This document shows, in pieces, positions 7,930-15,235 of a stretch of 19,501 bases of DNA. The DNA lies in NCBI GenBank assembly GCA_036375275.1, contig DASUSF010000017.1, positions 1-19,501 on the forward strand, in the 5' to 3' direction. The stretch comes from DASUSF01 sp036375275 (GTDB taxonomy: Bacteria; Pseudomonadota; Alphaproteobacteria; Geminicoccales; Geminicoccaceae). Within the stretch, counting starts at the first letter, position 1, and each line of letters starts with the position of its first letter. The translations under genes were made by a program, and so were the position numbers. The notes under the pieces are model-generated. The model saw nothing but the letters and a program-made list of their open reading frames with translations. It ran no database searches and had not been told where the DNA came from.

Positions 7930-9075
7930 GTGAACCTGCTGTGGCGGGCGTTGCTCGCCGGATTTTCCGTCGCCCTGGCGGCCGGCTCGCTGCTCCGGCC
8001 GCGCAGGCGGCCTGTGCGACGTCGCGGTTCGCCGAACCTCCTCGACCAGGCGCTGGTGGCGGCGGACGGCACGCGCCTGCCGTTCCGCGTCTGGCAGCCG
8101 CAAGGCGAGCCGCTGGCGGTGATCGTGGCGCTGCACGCGTTCGGCGACTGGCGCGAGGGCTTCGCGGCGTGCGCGCCGCTGTTCGCCGCGCGCGGCCTCA
8201 TGGTCTATGCCTACGACCAGCGGGGCTTCGGCGAGACGCGCTCGCGCGGCGAATGGGCCGGCGCCGAAACCCTGGGCGGCGACGTGGTCGACGTGGTCCG
8301 GGCGATCCGCGAGCGCCATGCCGAGCTGCCGCTTGCGATCCTCGGCGAGAGCATGGGCGGCGCGATCGCCCTCGCCGCCTTCGACCGGCCCGAGCCGCCG
8401 GCGGCCGACGCGCTGGTGCTGGTGGCGCCGGGGGTGCGCGGCGACCTGCCGCTTCGCCAGCTGCACGACGTCGCGCTCCGGCTCGGCGCGCTCGCGCTGC
8501 CCTGGCTCACGATCGAGCTCCGGCGTGGCGGTCGCCCGTGGCTGCTGCCCGAGGAGGCGGAACGCTTCGCCGACGACCCGCAGATCCTGCGCGACCTGAA
8601 CGTCACGACGTACGAGGGCCTGATCGAGCTCGCCGAGCGGGCGAGCGCGGTTCCGCGCGCCGCCCTGCCTCCGGCGCTGGTGATCTACGGCAGCCTCGAC
8701 ACGACGGTTCCGGAGTCCGCGATCACCCAGCTCATGACCCGCCTCGGCAACCGCGGCGCGCTGCGCGAGTACCCGGACCGGCACCACCTCCTGCTGCACG
8801 AGCACAACGTGGATCAGGTGGTGGACGACTGCATCGCCTGGCTCGAGCCGCAGCTCGCCGCCGCGCGCGAGCGGCGGCGTGTCGAGCAGGCTGCCGCCGC
8901 GGCGGCAGCGCGCGAGGCAGAAGCGGCGGCAGCGCGCGAGGCAGAGGCGGCGCGCGAGGCGGAAGCGGCGCCGGCCGAGGCTCCGGCGTCGGGCGCGGAG
9001 GCCGAAGGGGGCGAGCCCAAGGACGGTCAGGTGCGGGCCGGACCCGAGCCCGCGGCGCCACGCGCGGCCGAATAG
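7930..9075 (+). CDS. Alpha/beta hydrolase, monoacylglycerol-lipase-like, with N-terminal anchor and repeat tail
   Basis: Serine hydrolase of about 381 residues in the Hydrolase_4/lysophospholipase group. Residues 3-22 (LLWRALLAGFSVALAAGSLL) are a membrane anchor or uncleaved signal, followed by an Arg-rich stretch. The catalytic triad is readable: Ser141 in GESMGG, Asp257 in YGSLDTTVP and His286 in RHHLLLHE, with YDQRGFGET as the oxyanion-side loop. After residue about 315 the tail is low complexity, Ala/Glu/Arg repeats then acidic and Pro-rich, with no counterpart in the family. The start is uncertain. GTG 7930 opens directly into the anchor with only a weak CAGG upstream; TTG 7861 would add 23 residues. 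The substrate is probably an ester such as a monoacylglycerol or lysophospholipid, by inference only. It is convergent with petC. Confidence 0.88.
   Translation: MNLLWRALLAGFSVALAAGSLLRPRRRPVRRRGSPNLLDQALVAADGTRLPFRVWQPQGEPLAVIVALHAFGDWREGFAACAPLFAARGLMVYAYDQRGFGETRSRGEWAGAETLGGDVVDVVRAIRERHAELPLAILGESMGGAIALAAFDRPEPPAADALVLVAPGVRGDLPLRQLHDVALRLGALALPWLTIELRRGGRPWLLPEEAERFADDPQILRDLNVTTYEGLIELAERASAVPRAALPPALVIYGSLDTTVPESAITQLMTRLGNRGALREYPDRHHLLLHEHNVDQVVDDCIAWLEPQLAAARERRRVEQAAAAAAAREAEAAAAREAEAAREAEAAPAEAPASGAEAEGGEPKDGQVRAGPEPAAPRAAE
8899..8964 (+). repeat. In-frame 24-bp tandem repeat encoding AAAAREAE
   Basis: Two 24-bp copies (8899-8922, 8923-8946) differ only at the last base, followed by an 18-bp shortened copy (8947-8964). 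They encode AAAAREAE, AAAAREAE and AAREAE in the hydrolase tail, likely a charged alpha-helix. Copy number could vary by slippage between strains. Confidence 0.85.
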
Positions 9076-9090
9076 CCACACCCGAACGCC

Positions 9091-9115
9091 GCGCCGGCGG
9101 TGGCCGGCCCGGCGC
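9091..9115. terminator. Possible bidirectional terminator between hydrolase and petC
   Basis: A 7-bp perfect stem (GCGCCGG at 9091-9097, CCGGCGC at 9109-9115) with an 11-base loop sits in the 62-base gap between two convergent stops. There is no T-run on either side, so the call rests on position and stem strength. Confidence 0.35.
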
Positions 9116-9137
9116 CCCGCTCAGCAGACCTCAGACC

Positions 9138-9902
9138 TCAGTGGAGGTCGGCCCAGATCTTGCGCTTGGTGGCGTAGAGCAGCCCGGTCATGACGATCAG
9201 GAACAGCATCACCTTCAGGCCGGTCTGCTTGCGTTCCTCGAGACGCGGCTCCGCCGCCCAGGTGAGGAAGGTCGCGACGTCGTGGGCCATCTGCTCGACC
9301 GTGGCGGGGGTGCCATCGGCATAGGTCACGCCGTCCTCGTTCAGCGGCGGCGGCATCGCGATCCAGTGCCCCGGGAAATAGGCGTTGTAGTACATCCCCG
9401 GAGGGGCTTCCTCAGCGCCCGGCGGCTCGGTGTAGCCGCGCATCAGGCTGTAGAGGTAGTCGGTCCCGTCGGCCCGCGCCTTGGTGATCAGGGACAGGTC
9501 CGGCGGCAGGGCGCCGCCGTTGGCGGCCCGCGCCTGGCCCTCGTTGGCGTAGGGGCTCGGGATGCGGTCGGACGGCAGCGCCTCGCGCTCGAACATCTCG
9601 CCGTCGTCGTTGGGCCCGTCGGTCACGGTGTACTCGCTCGCGAGCGCGCGGACCTGATCCTCGCTGAACCCGATGTCGGTGAGGTTCCGGAACGCGATGT
9701 AGTCGACCCCGTGGCAGCCCGAGCAGACCTCCCGGTAGACCTGGAAGCCTCGCTGCGCCGCGGCCCGCTCGAAGGTCCCGAACACGCCCTCGTGCGGCCA
9801 GCTGACGTCGATCGGCCCGGTTCCGTTCTCCACCGCAGCCGCGCTGCCGGCGATGGCGCCGCCGAGCAGCACGGCGAGCGCGATCCTTCCCGTCTTCACC
9901 AT
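9138..9902 (-). CDS. petC: Cytochrome c1, haem-binding subunit of the bc1 complex
   Basis: Membrane-anchored c-type cytochrome of 254 residues that passes electrons from the Rieske cluster to soluble cytochrome c on the periplasmic side. A Sec signal peptide (residues 1 to about 23, MVKTGRIALAVLLGGAIAG) is followed by the haem motif CSGCH (60-64); Met183 in HWIAMPPPL is the expected axial ligand. The C-terminal anchor is at about 228-245 (GLKVMLFLIVMTGLLYA) and the protein ends with a basic KRKIW segment, as in alphaproteobacterial cytochrome c1. ATG 9902 is favoured, with AGGTG about five bases upstream and the petB stop seven bases before it; a GTG two codons earlier is possible. Last gene of petABC. 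Confidence 0.96.
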   Translation of the reverse strand: MVKTGRIALAVLLGGAIAGSAAAVENGTGPIDVSWPHEGVFGTFERAAAQRGFQVYREVCSGCHGVDYIAFRNLTDIGFSEDQVRALASEYTVTDGPNDDGEMFEREALPSDRIPSPYANEGQARAANGGALPPDLSLITKARADGTDYLYSLMRGYTEPPGAEEAPPGMYYNAYFPGHWIAMPPPLNEDGVTYADGTPATVEQMAHDVATFLTWAAEPRLEERKQTGLKVMLFLIVMTGLLYATKRKIWADLH

Positions 9903-9909
9903 GCTCACC

Positions 9910-11181
9910 TCACTCGGCCGGCGTGGCTGCGGCGCCGGACGGCAGCACCGGCTGGCTAATGCTGTGCGGCAGCGGCTTCGGACGCTCGAGCTTGCCGAGC
10001 AGCGGCAGGAGGATCAGGAAATGGAAGAAGTAGTAGGCCGTGCCGATCTGGGCGAGCACGACGTAGATGCCCTCCGGCGGCTGCGAGCCGAGGTAGCCGA
10101 GCAGCACGGAATCCGCGACCAGGATCCAGAAGAACAGCTTGTAGATCGGCCGGAACCTCGCGCTCCGCACCGGCGACGTGTCCAGCCAGGGCAGGACGAA
10201 CAGCACCAGGATCGAGCCGAACATCAGGATCACGCCCATCAGCTTCGCCGGGATGAACAGGACGTCGAAGGTGATCGCGCGGAGGATCGCGTAGTAGGGC
10301 AGGAAGTACCACTCGGGCACGATGTGCGCCGGGGTCGCGAGCGGGTTCGCCGGAATGTAGTTGTCCGGATGGCCGAGCAGGTTCGGCGAGTAGAACACGA
10401 ACCAGCCGAAGACCAGCAGGAAGACGCCGAGGCCGAACAGGTCCTTGACCGTGTAATAGGGATGGAAGGGGATGCTGTCCTTGGGCGACTTGCGCTCGAT
10501 CCCGAGCGGGTTGTTCGAGCCGTGCTCGTGCAGGGCGATCATGTGCAGCATGACCACGGCGACGATCGCGAACGGCAGGAGGTAGTGCAGCGAGAAGAAG
10601 CGGTTGAGGGTCGGCTGGTCGACCGAGAACCCGCCCCAGAGCCAGGTCACGATGCCGTCGCCGACGATCGGGATGGCCGAGAACAGGTTGGTGATGACCG
10701 TCGCGCCCCAGAAGCTCATCTGGCCCCACGGCAGGACGTAGCCCATGAACGCGGTCGCCATCATGAGCAGCAGGATCACCACCCCGAGCATCCAGAGGAG
10801 CTCGCGCGGCGCCTTGTAGGAGCCGTAGTAGAGGCCCCTGAACATGTGGATGTAGACCACGATGAAGAACATCGACGCGCCGTTGGCGTGGGAGTAGCGG
10901 AGCAGCCAGCCGAAGTTCACGTCGCGCATGATCCGCTCGACGCTCTCGAAGGCGTGGTCGACGTGCGGCACGTAGTACATCGCGAGGACGATGCCGGTCA
11001 GGATCTGGATGACCAGCACGATCCCGGCGAGCGAGCCGAAGTTCCAGAGATAGCTGAGGTTCCGCGGCGCCGGGTAGTCGACCAGGAAGGCGCGCGTCGT
11101 GCTGAACACCGGCAGCCGGTGCTCGACCCAGCGGACGAGCCCGTTGTTGAACGTCGGGCGGTCGCTCGCGCCTGCGCTCAT
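9910..11181 (-). CDS. petB: Cytochrome b subunit of the bc1 complex
   Basis: Integral membrane core of ubiquinol-cytochrome c reductase, 423 residues, carrying haems bL and bH and the Qo and Qi sites. Eight hydrophobic helices are visible. The histidine pairs are in RYSHANGASMFF...YIHMFRG and in FFSLHYLLPF...MLHMIALH. The Qo motif PEWY is intact (IVPEWYFLPYYAILRAI) and GYVLPWGQMSFWGATVIT marks the cd-loop region. ATG 11181 is preceded by a GGGGGAAACC purine stretch, and the gene starts 26 bases after the petA stop. Full length with one-piece architecture, not the split b6/IV form. Confidence 0.97.
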   Translation of the reverse strand: MSAGASDRPTFNNGLVRWVEHRLPVFSTTRAFLVDYPAPRNLSYLWNFGSLAGIVLVIQILTGIVLAMYYVPHVDHAFESVERIMRDVNFGWLLRYSHANGASMFFIVVYIHMFRGLYYGSYKAPRELLWMLGVVILLLMMATAFMGYVLPWGQMSFWGATVITNLFSAIPIVGDGIVTWLWGGFSVDQPTLNRFFSLHYLLPFAIVAVVMLHMIALHEHGSNNPLGIERKSPKDSIPFHPYYTVKDLFGLGVFLLVFGWFVFYSPNLLGHPDNYIPANPLATPAHIVPEWYFLPYYAILRAITFDVLFIPAKLMGVILMFGSILVLFVLPWLDTSPVRSARFRPIYKLFFWILVADSVLLGYLGSQPPEGIYVVLAQIGTAYYFFHFLILLPLLGKLERPKPLPHSISQPVLPSGAAATPAE

Positions 11182-11207
11182 GGTTTCCCCCGTCCCGCCG
11201 CTCGACC

Positions 11208-11759
11208 TCAGCCGATGCGGACCGTCTGCTCGTCGATGAACTCGTACTCCGGCACCACGAGGTTCTGCGGCGCCGGACCGCGGCGGATCCTTCCGGACTG
11301 GTCGTAGTGCGACCCGTGGCAGGGGCAGAACCAGCCGCCGTAGTCGCCGACCACGTCGCCCTGCTGGCCGAGCGGCACGCAGCCGAGATGGGTGCAGACC
11401 CCGACCACCACCAGCCACTGCGGCTCCAGGACGCGCTCCTCGTCGGGCTGCGGGTCGGGCAGCTCGGCAAGATCGACCGAGCGCGCGCCCTCGATCGCGT
11501 CCTCGGTCCGGTTCCAGATGAAGACCGGCTTGCCGCGCCACTTGACGGTGATCCGCTGGCCCGGCTCCATGCCCGACAGGTCGACCTCGACCGACGCCAG
11601 CGCGAGCACGTCCGCGGACGGGTTCATGCTGTCGATCAGCGGCCAGACCATGGCCGCGGCGCCGACCGCGGTGGTCGCGCCTGCGAGCAGGTAGAGGAAG
11701 TCCCGCCGGTCGCCAGCGTCCTCGGGATGCCCGGCCGCCGGGCTCTGGGTCTCGGCCAT
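11208..11759 (-). CDS. petA: Rieske iron-sulfur subunit of the bc1 complex
   Basis: High-potential [2Fe-2S] protein of 183 residues that takes the first electron from quinol at the Qo site. The N-terminus carries a twin-arginine sequence (DRRDFLYLLAGATTAVGAAA, residues 17-36), expected to stay as the membrane anchor after Tat export. Cluster ligands are Cys122 and His124 in CTHLGC and Cys145 and His148 in CPCHGS; Cys127 and Cys147 form the stabilising disulfide. ATG 11759 has GGGAG six bases upstream. First gene of petABC, divergent from trmL across 84 bases that must hold both promoters. Confidence 0.97.
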   Translation of the reverse strand: MAETQSPAAGHPEDAGDRRDFLYLLAGATTAVGAAAMVWPLIDSMNPSADVLALASVEVDLSGMEPGQRITVKWRGKPVFIWNRTEDAIEGARSVDLAELPDPQPDEERVLEPQWLVVVGVCTHLGCVPLGQQGDVVGDYGGWFCPCHGSHYDQSGRIRRGPAPQNLVVPEYEFIDEQTVRIG

Positions 11760-11809
11760 CTTGCTCCCACGCTCTTGTGTGCGCCTGGGTTCTGGCGGAA
11801 CGCTGGCGA

Positions 11810-11838
11810 AACTTAGAAGACGCTCAGACGAGGCGCAA
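11810..11838 (-). promoter_or_regulatory. Candidate promoter of petABC
   Basis: On the minus strand TTGCGC (11838-11833), a 17-base spacer and TAAGTT (11815-11810). It would give a leader of about 45 bases before petA. Correct spacing and position but only partial consensus match. Confidence 0.33.
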
Positions 11839-11843
11839 GCGCA

Positions 11844-12353
11844 GTGACCAACCTGTCGCAGGCCGGCGGAGGCGGGCGGCCGCAGCCACCCGCCCTCGCG
11901 CTGTTCGAGCCGGAGATCGCGCCGAACGTCGCCGCCGCCATCCGCCTCGCCGCCTGCCTCGCGGTGCCGCTGCACCTGATCGAGCCGCTGGGCTTCGTCC
12001 TCGACCCGCGGCGCCTGCGCCGGGTGGCGATGGACTACGCGGCCGAGGCCACGCTCCACCGGCACGCCTCGTTCGAGGCGTTCGAGGCCTGGCGGCTGGG
12101 CGCCGGGCGGCGCCTGATCCTGATGAGCACCGCCGCCAGGTCGAGCCACCTGGAGCTCGCCTACCGGCCGGGCGACGTGCTGCTCGCGGGCAGCGAGAGC
12201 ACGGGCGTCCCCGCCGCCGTCGGAGCCCGCGCCACGCACGCCGTCCGCGTGCCCCTCGCCGCCCGGACCCGCTCGCTCAACGTCGTCACCGCGGCGGCGA
12301 TCGTCCTCGGCGAGGCGCTCCGCCAGCTCGACGCCTTCCCCGAGCGTCCCTGA
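11844..12353 (+). CDS. trmL: tRNA (cytidine/uridine-34-2'-O-)-methyltransferase, TrmL-like
   Basis: SPOUT-class methyltransferase of 169 residues that puts a 2'-O-methyl group on the wobble base of certain leucine tRNAs using S-adenosylmethionine. The trefoil-knot motifs are present: motif 1 LALFEPEIAPNVAAAIRLAA (Asn28 and Arg34 kept; the usual NxG is NVA), LIEPLGF, motif 2 GSESTGVP (about 118-125) and motif 3 VPLAARTRSLNVVTAAAIVLGEAL, where RSLN is the family mark. Length matches TrmL (about 155-165) plus a short Gly-rich N-terminus. GTG 11844 is the chosen start, with GAGG about ten bases upstream; the motif-rich fold begins near residue 18. Divergent from petA. Confidence 0.92.
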   Translation: MTNLSQAGGGGRPQPPALALFEPEIAPNVAAAIRLAACLAVPLHLIEPLGFVLDPRRLRRVAMDYAAEATLHRHASFEAFEAWRLGAGRRLILMSTAARSSHLELAYRPGDVLLAGSESTGVPAAVGARATHAVRVPLAARTRSLNVVTAAAIVLGEALRQLDAFPERP

Positions 12354-12364
12354 TCACGTGGTCC

Positions 12365-12392
12365 TTGGCCTCCGGCGGCGCGGCGGTATAAC
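12365..12392 (+). promoter_or_regulatory. Promoter of hemF
   Basis: TTGGCC (12365-12370), 16-base spacer, TATAAC (12387-12392). Predicted start near 12399 gives a leader of about 24 bases with AGGG before the hemF ATG. The -10 matches five of six consensus bases, rare in this GC-rich window. Confidence 0.5.
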
Positions 12393-12422
12393 GGCGGGCG
12401 ACGCTTCCAGCCAGGGTCCGAC

Positions 12423-13277
12423 ATGACCGGGTCCGAGACGCCCGACCTCCGCGAGCCGGCACGCGCCTGGTTCGAGCGCCTGCGCGACCGGATCTGCGCG
12501 GCCTTCGAGGCGCTCGAGGACGCCTGCGCGGGGCCCGCCGCCGGGTCGCTCGCCGCCGGCCGGTTCGAGCGCCGGCCCTGGGACCGGATCGAGGGCGGCG
12601 GCGGCGTCATGGCCCTGATGCACGGCCGGGTCTTCGAGAAGGTCGGGGTCAACGTCTCGACCGTGTTCGGGACCTTCCGGCCGGAGTTCGCCGGCCAGAT
12701 CCCGGGCGCCGGGGAGGATCCCCGATTCTGGGCGAGCGGCATCTCCCTCGTCGCGCACCCGCGCAACCCGCACGTGCCGCCGGCGCACATGAACACCCGT
12801 CACATCCGGACCGCCCGGGCGTGGTTCGGCGGCGGCGCCGATCTCAACCCGATCGTTCCCGACGACGCCGACACGGCCCAGTTCCACGCCCGCCTGAAGG
12901 GCGCCTGCGACGCCTTCGACCCGACCTGGTACGAGCGCTTCAAGGCCTGGGCGGACGAGTACTTCTGGCTGCCGCACCGGCACGAGCACCGGGGCGTCGG
13001 GGGCATCTTCTACGATTACCTGGAGGACGAGCCGGAGCACGCCTTCGCCTTCACGCGCGCGGTGGGCGAGGCATTCCTCGACGTCTATCCCCGGCTCGTC
13101 GCCCGCCACATGGACCGGTCCTGGACCGAGCAGGAGCGGTCGCATCAGCTGGTGCGGCGCGGCCGCTACGTGGAGTTCAACCTGCTCTACGACCGCGGCA
13201 CCCAGTTCGGCCTCCGGACCGGCGGCAATCCCGAGGCGATCCTGATGTCCCTGCCGCCGCTCGTCGCCTGGCCCTGA
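12423..13277 (+). CDS. hemF: Oxygen-dependent coproporphyrinogen III oxidase
   Basis: Cytoplasmic enzyme of haem synthesis, 284 residues, that uses O2 to decarboxylate coproporphyrinogen III to protoporphyrinogen IX. Family blocks run throughout: GGGGVMALMHGRVFEKVGVNVSTVFG, the ASGISLVAHPRNPHVPPAHMNTRH block rich in conserved His/Asn/Arg, WWFGGG-like AWFGGGADLNPI, DEYFWLPHRHEHRGVGGIFYDYL and the C-terminal RRGRYVEFNLLYDRGTQFGLRTGG. The protein ends at SLPPLVAWP, about 24 residues before the E. coli C-terminus; I recall this short WP end from other alphaproteobacterial HemF, so I read it as normal. Its own promoter lies at 12365-12392. It supplies haem also needed by the bc1 cytochromes encoded nearby, and probably reads into ppa 26 bases downstream. 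Confidence 0.96.
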   Translation: MTGSETPDLREPARAWFERLRDRICAAFEALEDACAGPAAGSLAAGRFERRPWDRIEGGGGVMALMHGRVFEKVGVNVSTVFGTFRPEFAGQIPGAGEDPRFWASGISLVAHPRNPHVPPAHMNTRHIRTARAWFGGGADLNPIVPDDADTAQFHARLKGACDAFDPTWYERFKAWADEYFWLPHRHEHRGVGGIFYDYLEDEPEHAFAFTRAVGEAFLDVYPRLVARHMDRSWTEQERSHQLVRRGRYVEFNLLYDRGTQFGLRTGGNPEAILMSLPPLVAWP

Positions 13278-13303
13278 CCGGCCGCCCGCAACGGAGAACC
13301 AAG

Positions 13304-13834
13304 ATGGATCTGAACAAGCTGCCCGTCGGCAAGAACCCGCCGCACGAGGTCAACGTGGTGGTCGAGGTCCCGCTCCGCTCCGACCCGATCAAGTACGAGT
13401 TCGACAAGGACACCGGCGCGATCACGGTCGACCGCTTCCTCTACACGACCATGTTCTATCCCTGCAATTACGGCTTCATCCCGCACACGCTGGCGGACGA
13501 CGGCGATCCGGTCGACGTCATGGTGGTCGGGCGGTTGCCGGTGCAGCCGGGGGCGGTGATCGCGGTCCGGCCGATCGGGCTCCTGGAGCTCGAGGACGAG
13601 GCGGGGGGCGACGAGAAGGTGCTTGCGGTGCCGATCCCGAAGATCACCCTGCTCTACGAGAAGGTGCAGAGCTGGCAGGACATTCCCGAGATCGACCTCA
13701 AGCGGATCCAGCACTTCTTCGAGCACTACAAGGACCTGGAGCCGGAGAAGTGGGTGAGGGTCGGCAACTGGCGCGACCGCGACCTGGCTCATGAGGTGAT
13801 CAACCGGGCGATCGAGCGCGCCAAGAGCGCCTGA
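13304..13834 (+). CDS. ppa: Inorganic pyrophosphatase (family I)
   Basis: Soluble Mg2+-dependent enzyme of 176 residues that hydrolyses pyrophosphate to phosphate and pulls biosynthetic reactions forward. Active-site elements are intact: YEFDKDTG with the substrate-contacting Lys/Glu, the YPCNYGFIP block, the metal motif DGDPVDVMV (about 66-74), PIPKI and EPEKWVRVGNW with the late Lys. Length equals bacterial family I enzymes (about 175). GGAGA precedes ATG 13304 by about seven bases. Follows hemF after 26 bases, so co-transcription is likely. A hairpin cluster lies downstream. Confidence 0.97.
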   Translation: MDLNKLPVGKNPPHEVNVVVEVPLRSDPIKYEFDKDTGAITVDRFLYTTMFYPCNYGFIPHTLADDGDPVDVMVVGRLPVQPGAVIAVRPIGLLELEDEAGGDEKVLAVPIPKITLLYEKVQSWQDIPEIDLKRIQHFFEHYKDLEPEKWVRVGNWRDRDLAHEVINRAIERAKSA

Positions 13835-13856
13835 CCGTCGCGCGCCTTGTCGGACG

Positions 13857-13886
13857 CGCCCCGCCGCACCACGTCCGGGCGGGGCG
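13857..13886 (+). terminator. GC-rich hairpin downstream of ppa
   Basis: A 9-bp perfect stem (CGCCCCGCC at 13857-13865, GGCGGGGCG at 13878-13886) with a 12-base loop, 22 bases after the ppa stop. No T-run. A second tight hairpin TCGGGC-CCG-GCCCGA follows at 13898-13912. It may weaken read-through or stabilise the ppa transcript end. Confidence 0.4.
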
Positions 13887-13918
13887 GACGGCGCCCCTCG
13901 GGCCCGGCCCGAAGCACG

Positions 13919-13951
13919 GGTGCCCGAAGGACAGGTGCCCGAGGACAGGTG
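13919..13951 (+). repeat. Short tandem repeat upstream of the conserved small gene
   Basis: GGTGCCCGAAGGACA (13919-13933), GGTGCCCGAGGACA (13934-13947) and a partial GGTG (13948-13951). The unit is 14-15 bases, just before the Shine-Dalgarno of the gene at 13961, so unit gain or loss would alter its leader. Confidence 0.7.
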
Positions 13952-13960
13952 GAGGTGGCG

Positions 13961-14245
13961 ATGCCGATGACCGCGAGGCCGACGATCGACCCCGAGCGAG
14001 CGCTCGCCGACCCGGCGGCGAGCTTCGTCTCGCCGGAGCAGGTCGTGCAGCACCCGACGCTCCGCCTCGGCGACAAGATCCTGATCCTCCGCCGCTGGGA
14101 GAGCCTGGTCGCGGACGAGCCGGTGGCGGAGGAGGTCGGCATGGCGGGCGGCGAGCCCGGCCTGCTCGACCGCATCGTGGCCGCCCTCGATCATCTCGAG
14201 AGCCTGAGTGGCGACGAGCCGCCGGCCGACCGGGAGCACGGCTGA
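13961..14245 (+). CDS. Small conserved protein of unknown function
   Basis: A 94-residue acidic soluble protein that I recognise only as a recurring proteobacterial hypothetical type. It starts with PERALADPAASFVSPEQVV, continues HPTLRLGDKILILRRWESLV and ends with an acidic EEVGMAGGEPGLLDRIVAALDHL helix. The aligned blocks, a DP-x-x-x-F-x-S-P-E-x-V segment then a KIxILRRWE segment, suggest a small helical fold rather than chance translation. ATG 13961 has GGAGG five bases upstream; a second in-frame ATG lies two codons later. No membrane segment, no Cys pair, no known catalytic motif. It is 126 bases after ppa and 37 bases before the DUF2889 gene, perhaps an operon. Function unknown. Confidence 0.75.
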   Translation: MPMTARPTIDPERALADPAASFVSPEQVVQHPTLRLGDKILILRRWESLVADEPVAEEVGMAGGEPGLLDRIVAALDHLESLSGDEPPADREHG

Positions 14246-14282
14246 TGCGGCGCCTGGCGCCCCGGCGCCGGGAGGGCCGGGC

Positions 14283-14882
14283 TTGAGCCTGTCGCGGCCG
14301 GTCGAGCGCGAGCCGATCCATCATCGCCGGATCGACTGCCGGGGCTACCGCCGGAGCGACGGTCTCTGGGACATCGAGGGACGCCTGGTCGACACCAAGA
14401 CCTATCCGTTCGAGAACGCCCTGCGGGGCGTGGTCGAGCCGGGCGAGGCGCTCCACGACATGTCGATCCGCCTGACCCTGGACGACCGGCTGACCGTGAT
14501 CGGGATCGAGGCGACAACGGACGCGGCGCCGTTCGCCGCGTGCCCGGCGATCACGCCGGCGTTCCGGAGCCTCGAGGGCCTGACGATCGGCCCCGGCTGG
14601 CGCCGCGCGGTGCAGTCCAGGCTCGGCGGAATCAAGGGCTGCACGCACCTGGTCGAGCTGCTCGGACCGGTGGCGACGACGGCGTACCAGACCATCTACA
14701 GCTGGCGGGCGCGGCAGGACCCCGCGATCGACGACGACCGGCCGCCGCCGCATCTCAACACCTGCCACGCGCTCGCCCGCGACGGCGAGGCGGTCCGGCT
14801 GCACTGGCCGAGGTGGTACACCGGGGGCGGCGGCGCGGGAGCGCTCACGGACGCGACGGTGCCCGGAAAAGCGAAAGTCTGA
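14283..14882 (+). CDS. DUF2889 family protein
   Basis: A 199-residue soluble protein matching what I recall of DUF2889. Characteristic strings are RRIDCRGYRRSDGLWDIEGR (about 15-34), the DTKTYPF block, GEALHDMSIRLTLDD, an ATTDAAPFAACPAI segment and GCTHLVELLGPVATTAYQTI. The conserved Asp, His and Cys residues (HDM, GCTHL) hint at a metal or catalytic site, but no activity is established to my knowledge. TTG 14283 is chosen because GGGAGG lies seven bases upstream and homology begins shortly after; an in-frame GTG at 14208 would add 25 Pro/Ala-rich residues overlapping the previous gene. It is convergent with bolA, with only nine bases between stops. Confidence 0.82.
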   Translation: MSLSRPVEREPIHHRRIDCRGYRRSDGLWDIEGRLVDTKTYPFENALRGVVEPGEALHDMSIRLTLDDRLTVIGIEATTDAAPFAACPAITPAFRSLEGLTIGPGWRRAVQSRLGGIKGCTHLVELLGPVATTAYQTIYSWRARQDPAIDDDRPPPHLNTCHALARDGEAVRLHWPRWYTGGGGAGALTDATVPGKAKV

Positions 14883-14891
14883 CCGGCCGCC

Positions 14892-15188
14892 TCATTCGGG
14901 CGCGGGCTCGGCGGCCTCGTCCGGCGTGCGGGCGACGATCGCGAGGGCATGGATGTCGGTCCGCATGAGCTCGCCGAGGGCGGCATAGACCATGCGCTGC
15001 CGCTCCAGCCGGCCGCGGCCCGCGAATGCCGTCGCCACGATCCGCACCCGGAAGTGGCTCTCGCCCTCCGGTCGGGCGCCGGCGTGGCCGCGGTGACGGT
15101 GCGACTCGTCGATCACCTCGAGCTCCGCCGGCGCCAGCGCCGCGACCAGTCGTCTCTCGATCTCCGTCGATACACGCATCATTCTCAT
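14892..15188 (-). CDS. bolA: BolA family protein
   Basis: Small cytoplasmic protein of 98 residues with the BolA (class II KH-like) fold. BolA proteins pair with monothiol glutaredoxins to bind [2Fe-2S] clusters and, in some bacteria, act as stress regulators. Visible blocks are the first helix RVSTEIERRLVAALAP, the strand-loop ELEVIDESHRHRGHAG with several His ligands, ESHFRVRIVATAF and the FXGXXRLXRQRMVYAALGELM helix ending IHALAIVARTP. The start is ambiguous: ATG 15188 and the near ATGs at 15182 and 15179 share AGGGA; the spacing best suits 15182. A BolA gene close to a J-domain gene and cobST is an arrangement I recall from other alphaproteobacteria. Its 5' region overlaps the candidate small-RNA and terminator region at 15196-15272. 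Confidence 0.95.
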   Translation of the reverse strand: MRMMRVSTEIERRLVAALAPAELEVIDESHRHRGHAGARPEGESHFRVRIVATAFAGRGRLERQRMVYAALGELMRTDIHALAIVARTPDEAAEPAPE

Positions 15189-15235
15189 CGTCCCTGCTAT
15201 GGTTGAGGATTGCAACAGGGGTCGCGCAGCGCGTG

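Noticed and set aside
12423..13277. HemF apparently truncated at its C-terminus
   Set aside because: It stops about 24 residues short of the E. coli protein, but the core is complete, no remnant of the missing tail is found in other frames, and I recall the same WP ending in other alphaproteobacterial HemF proteins.
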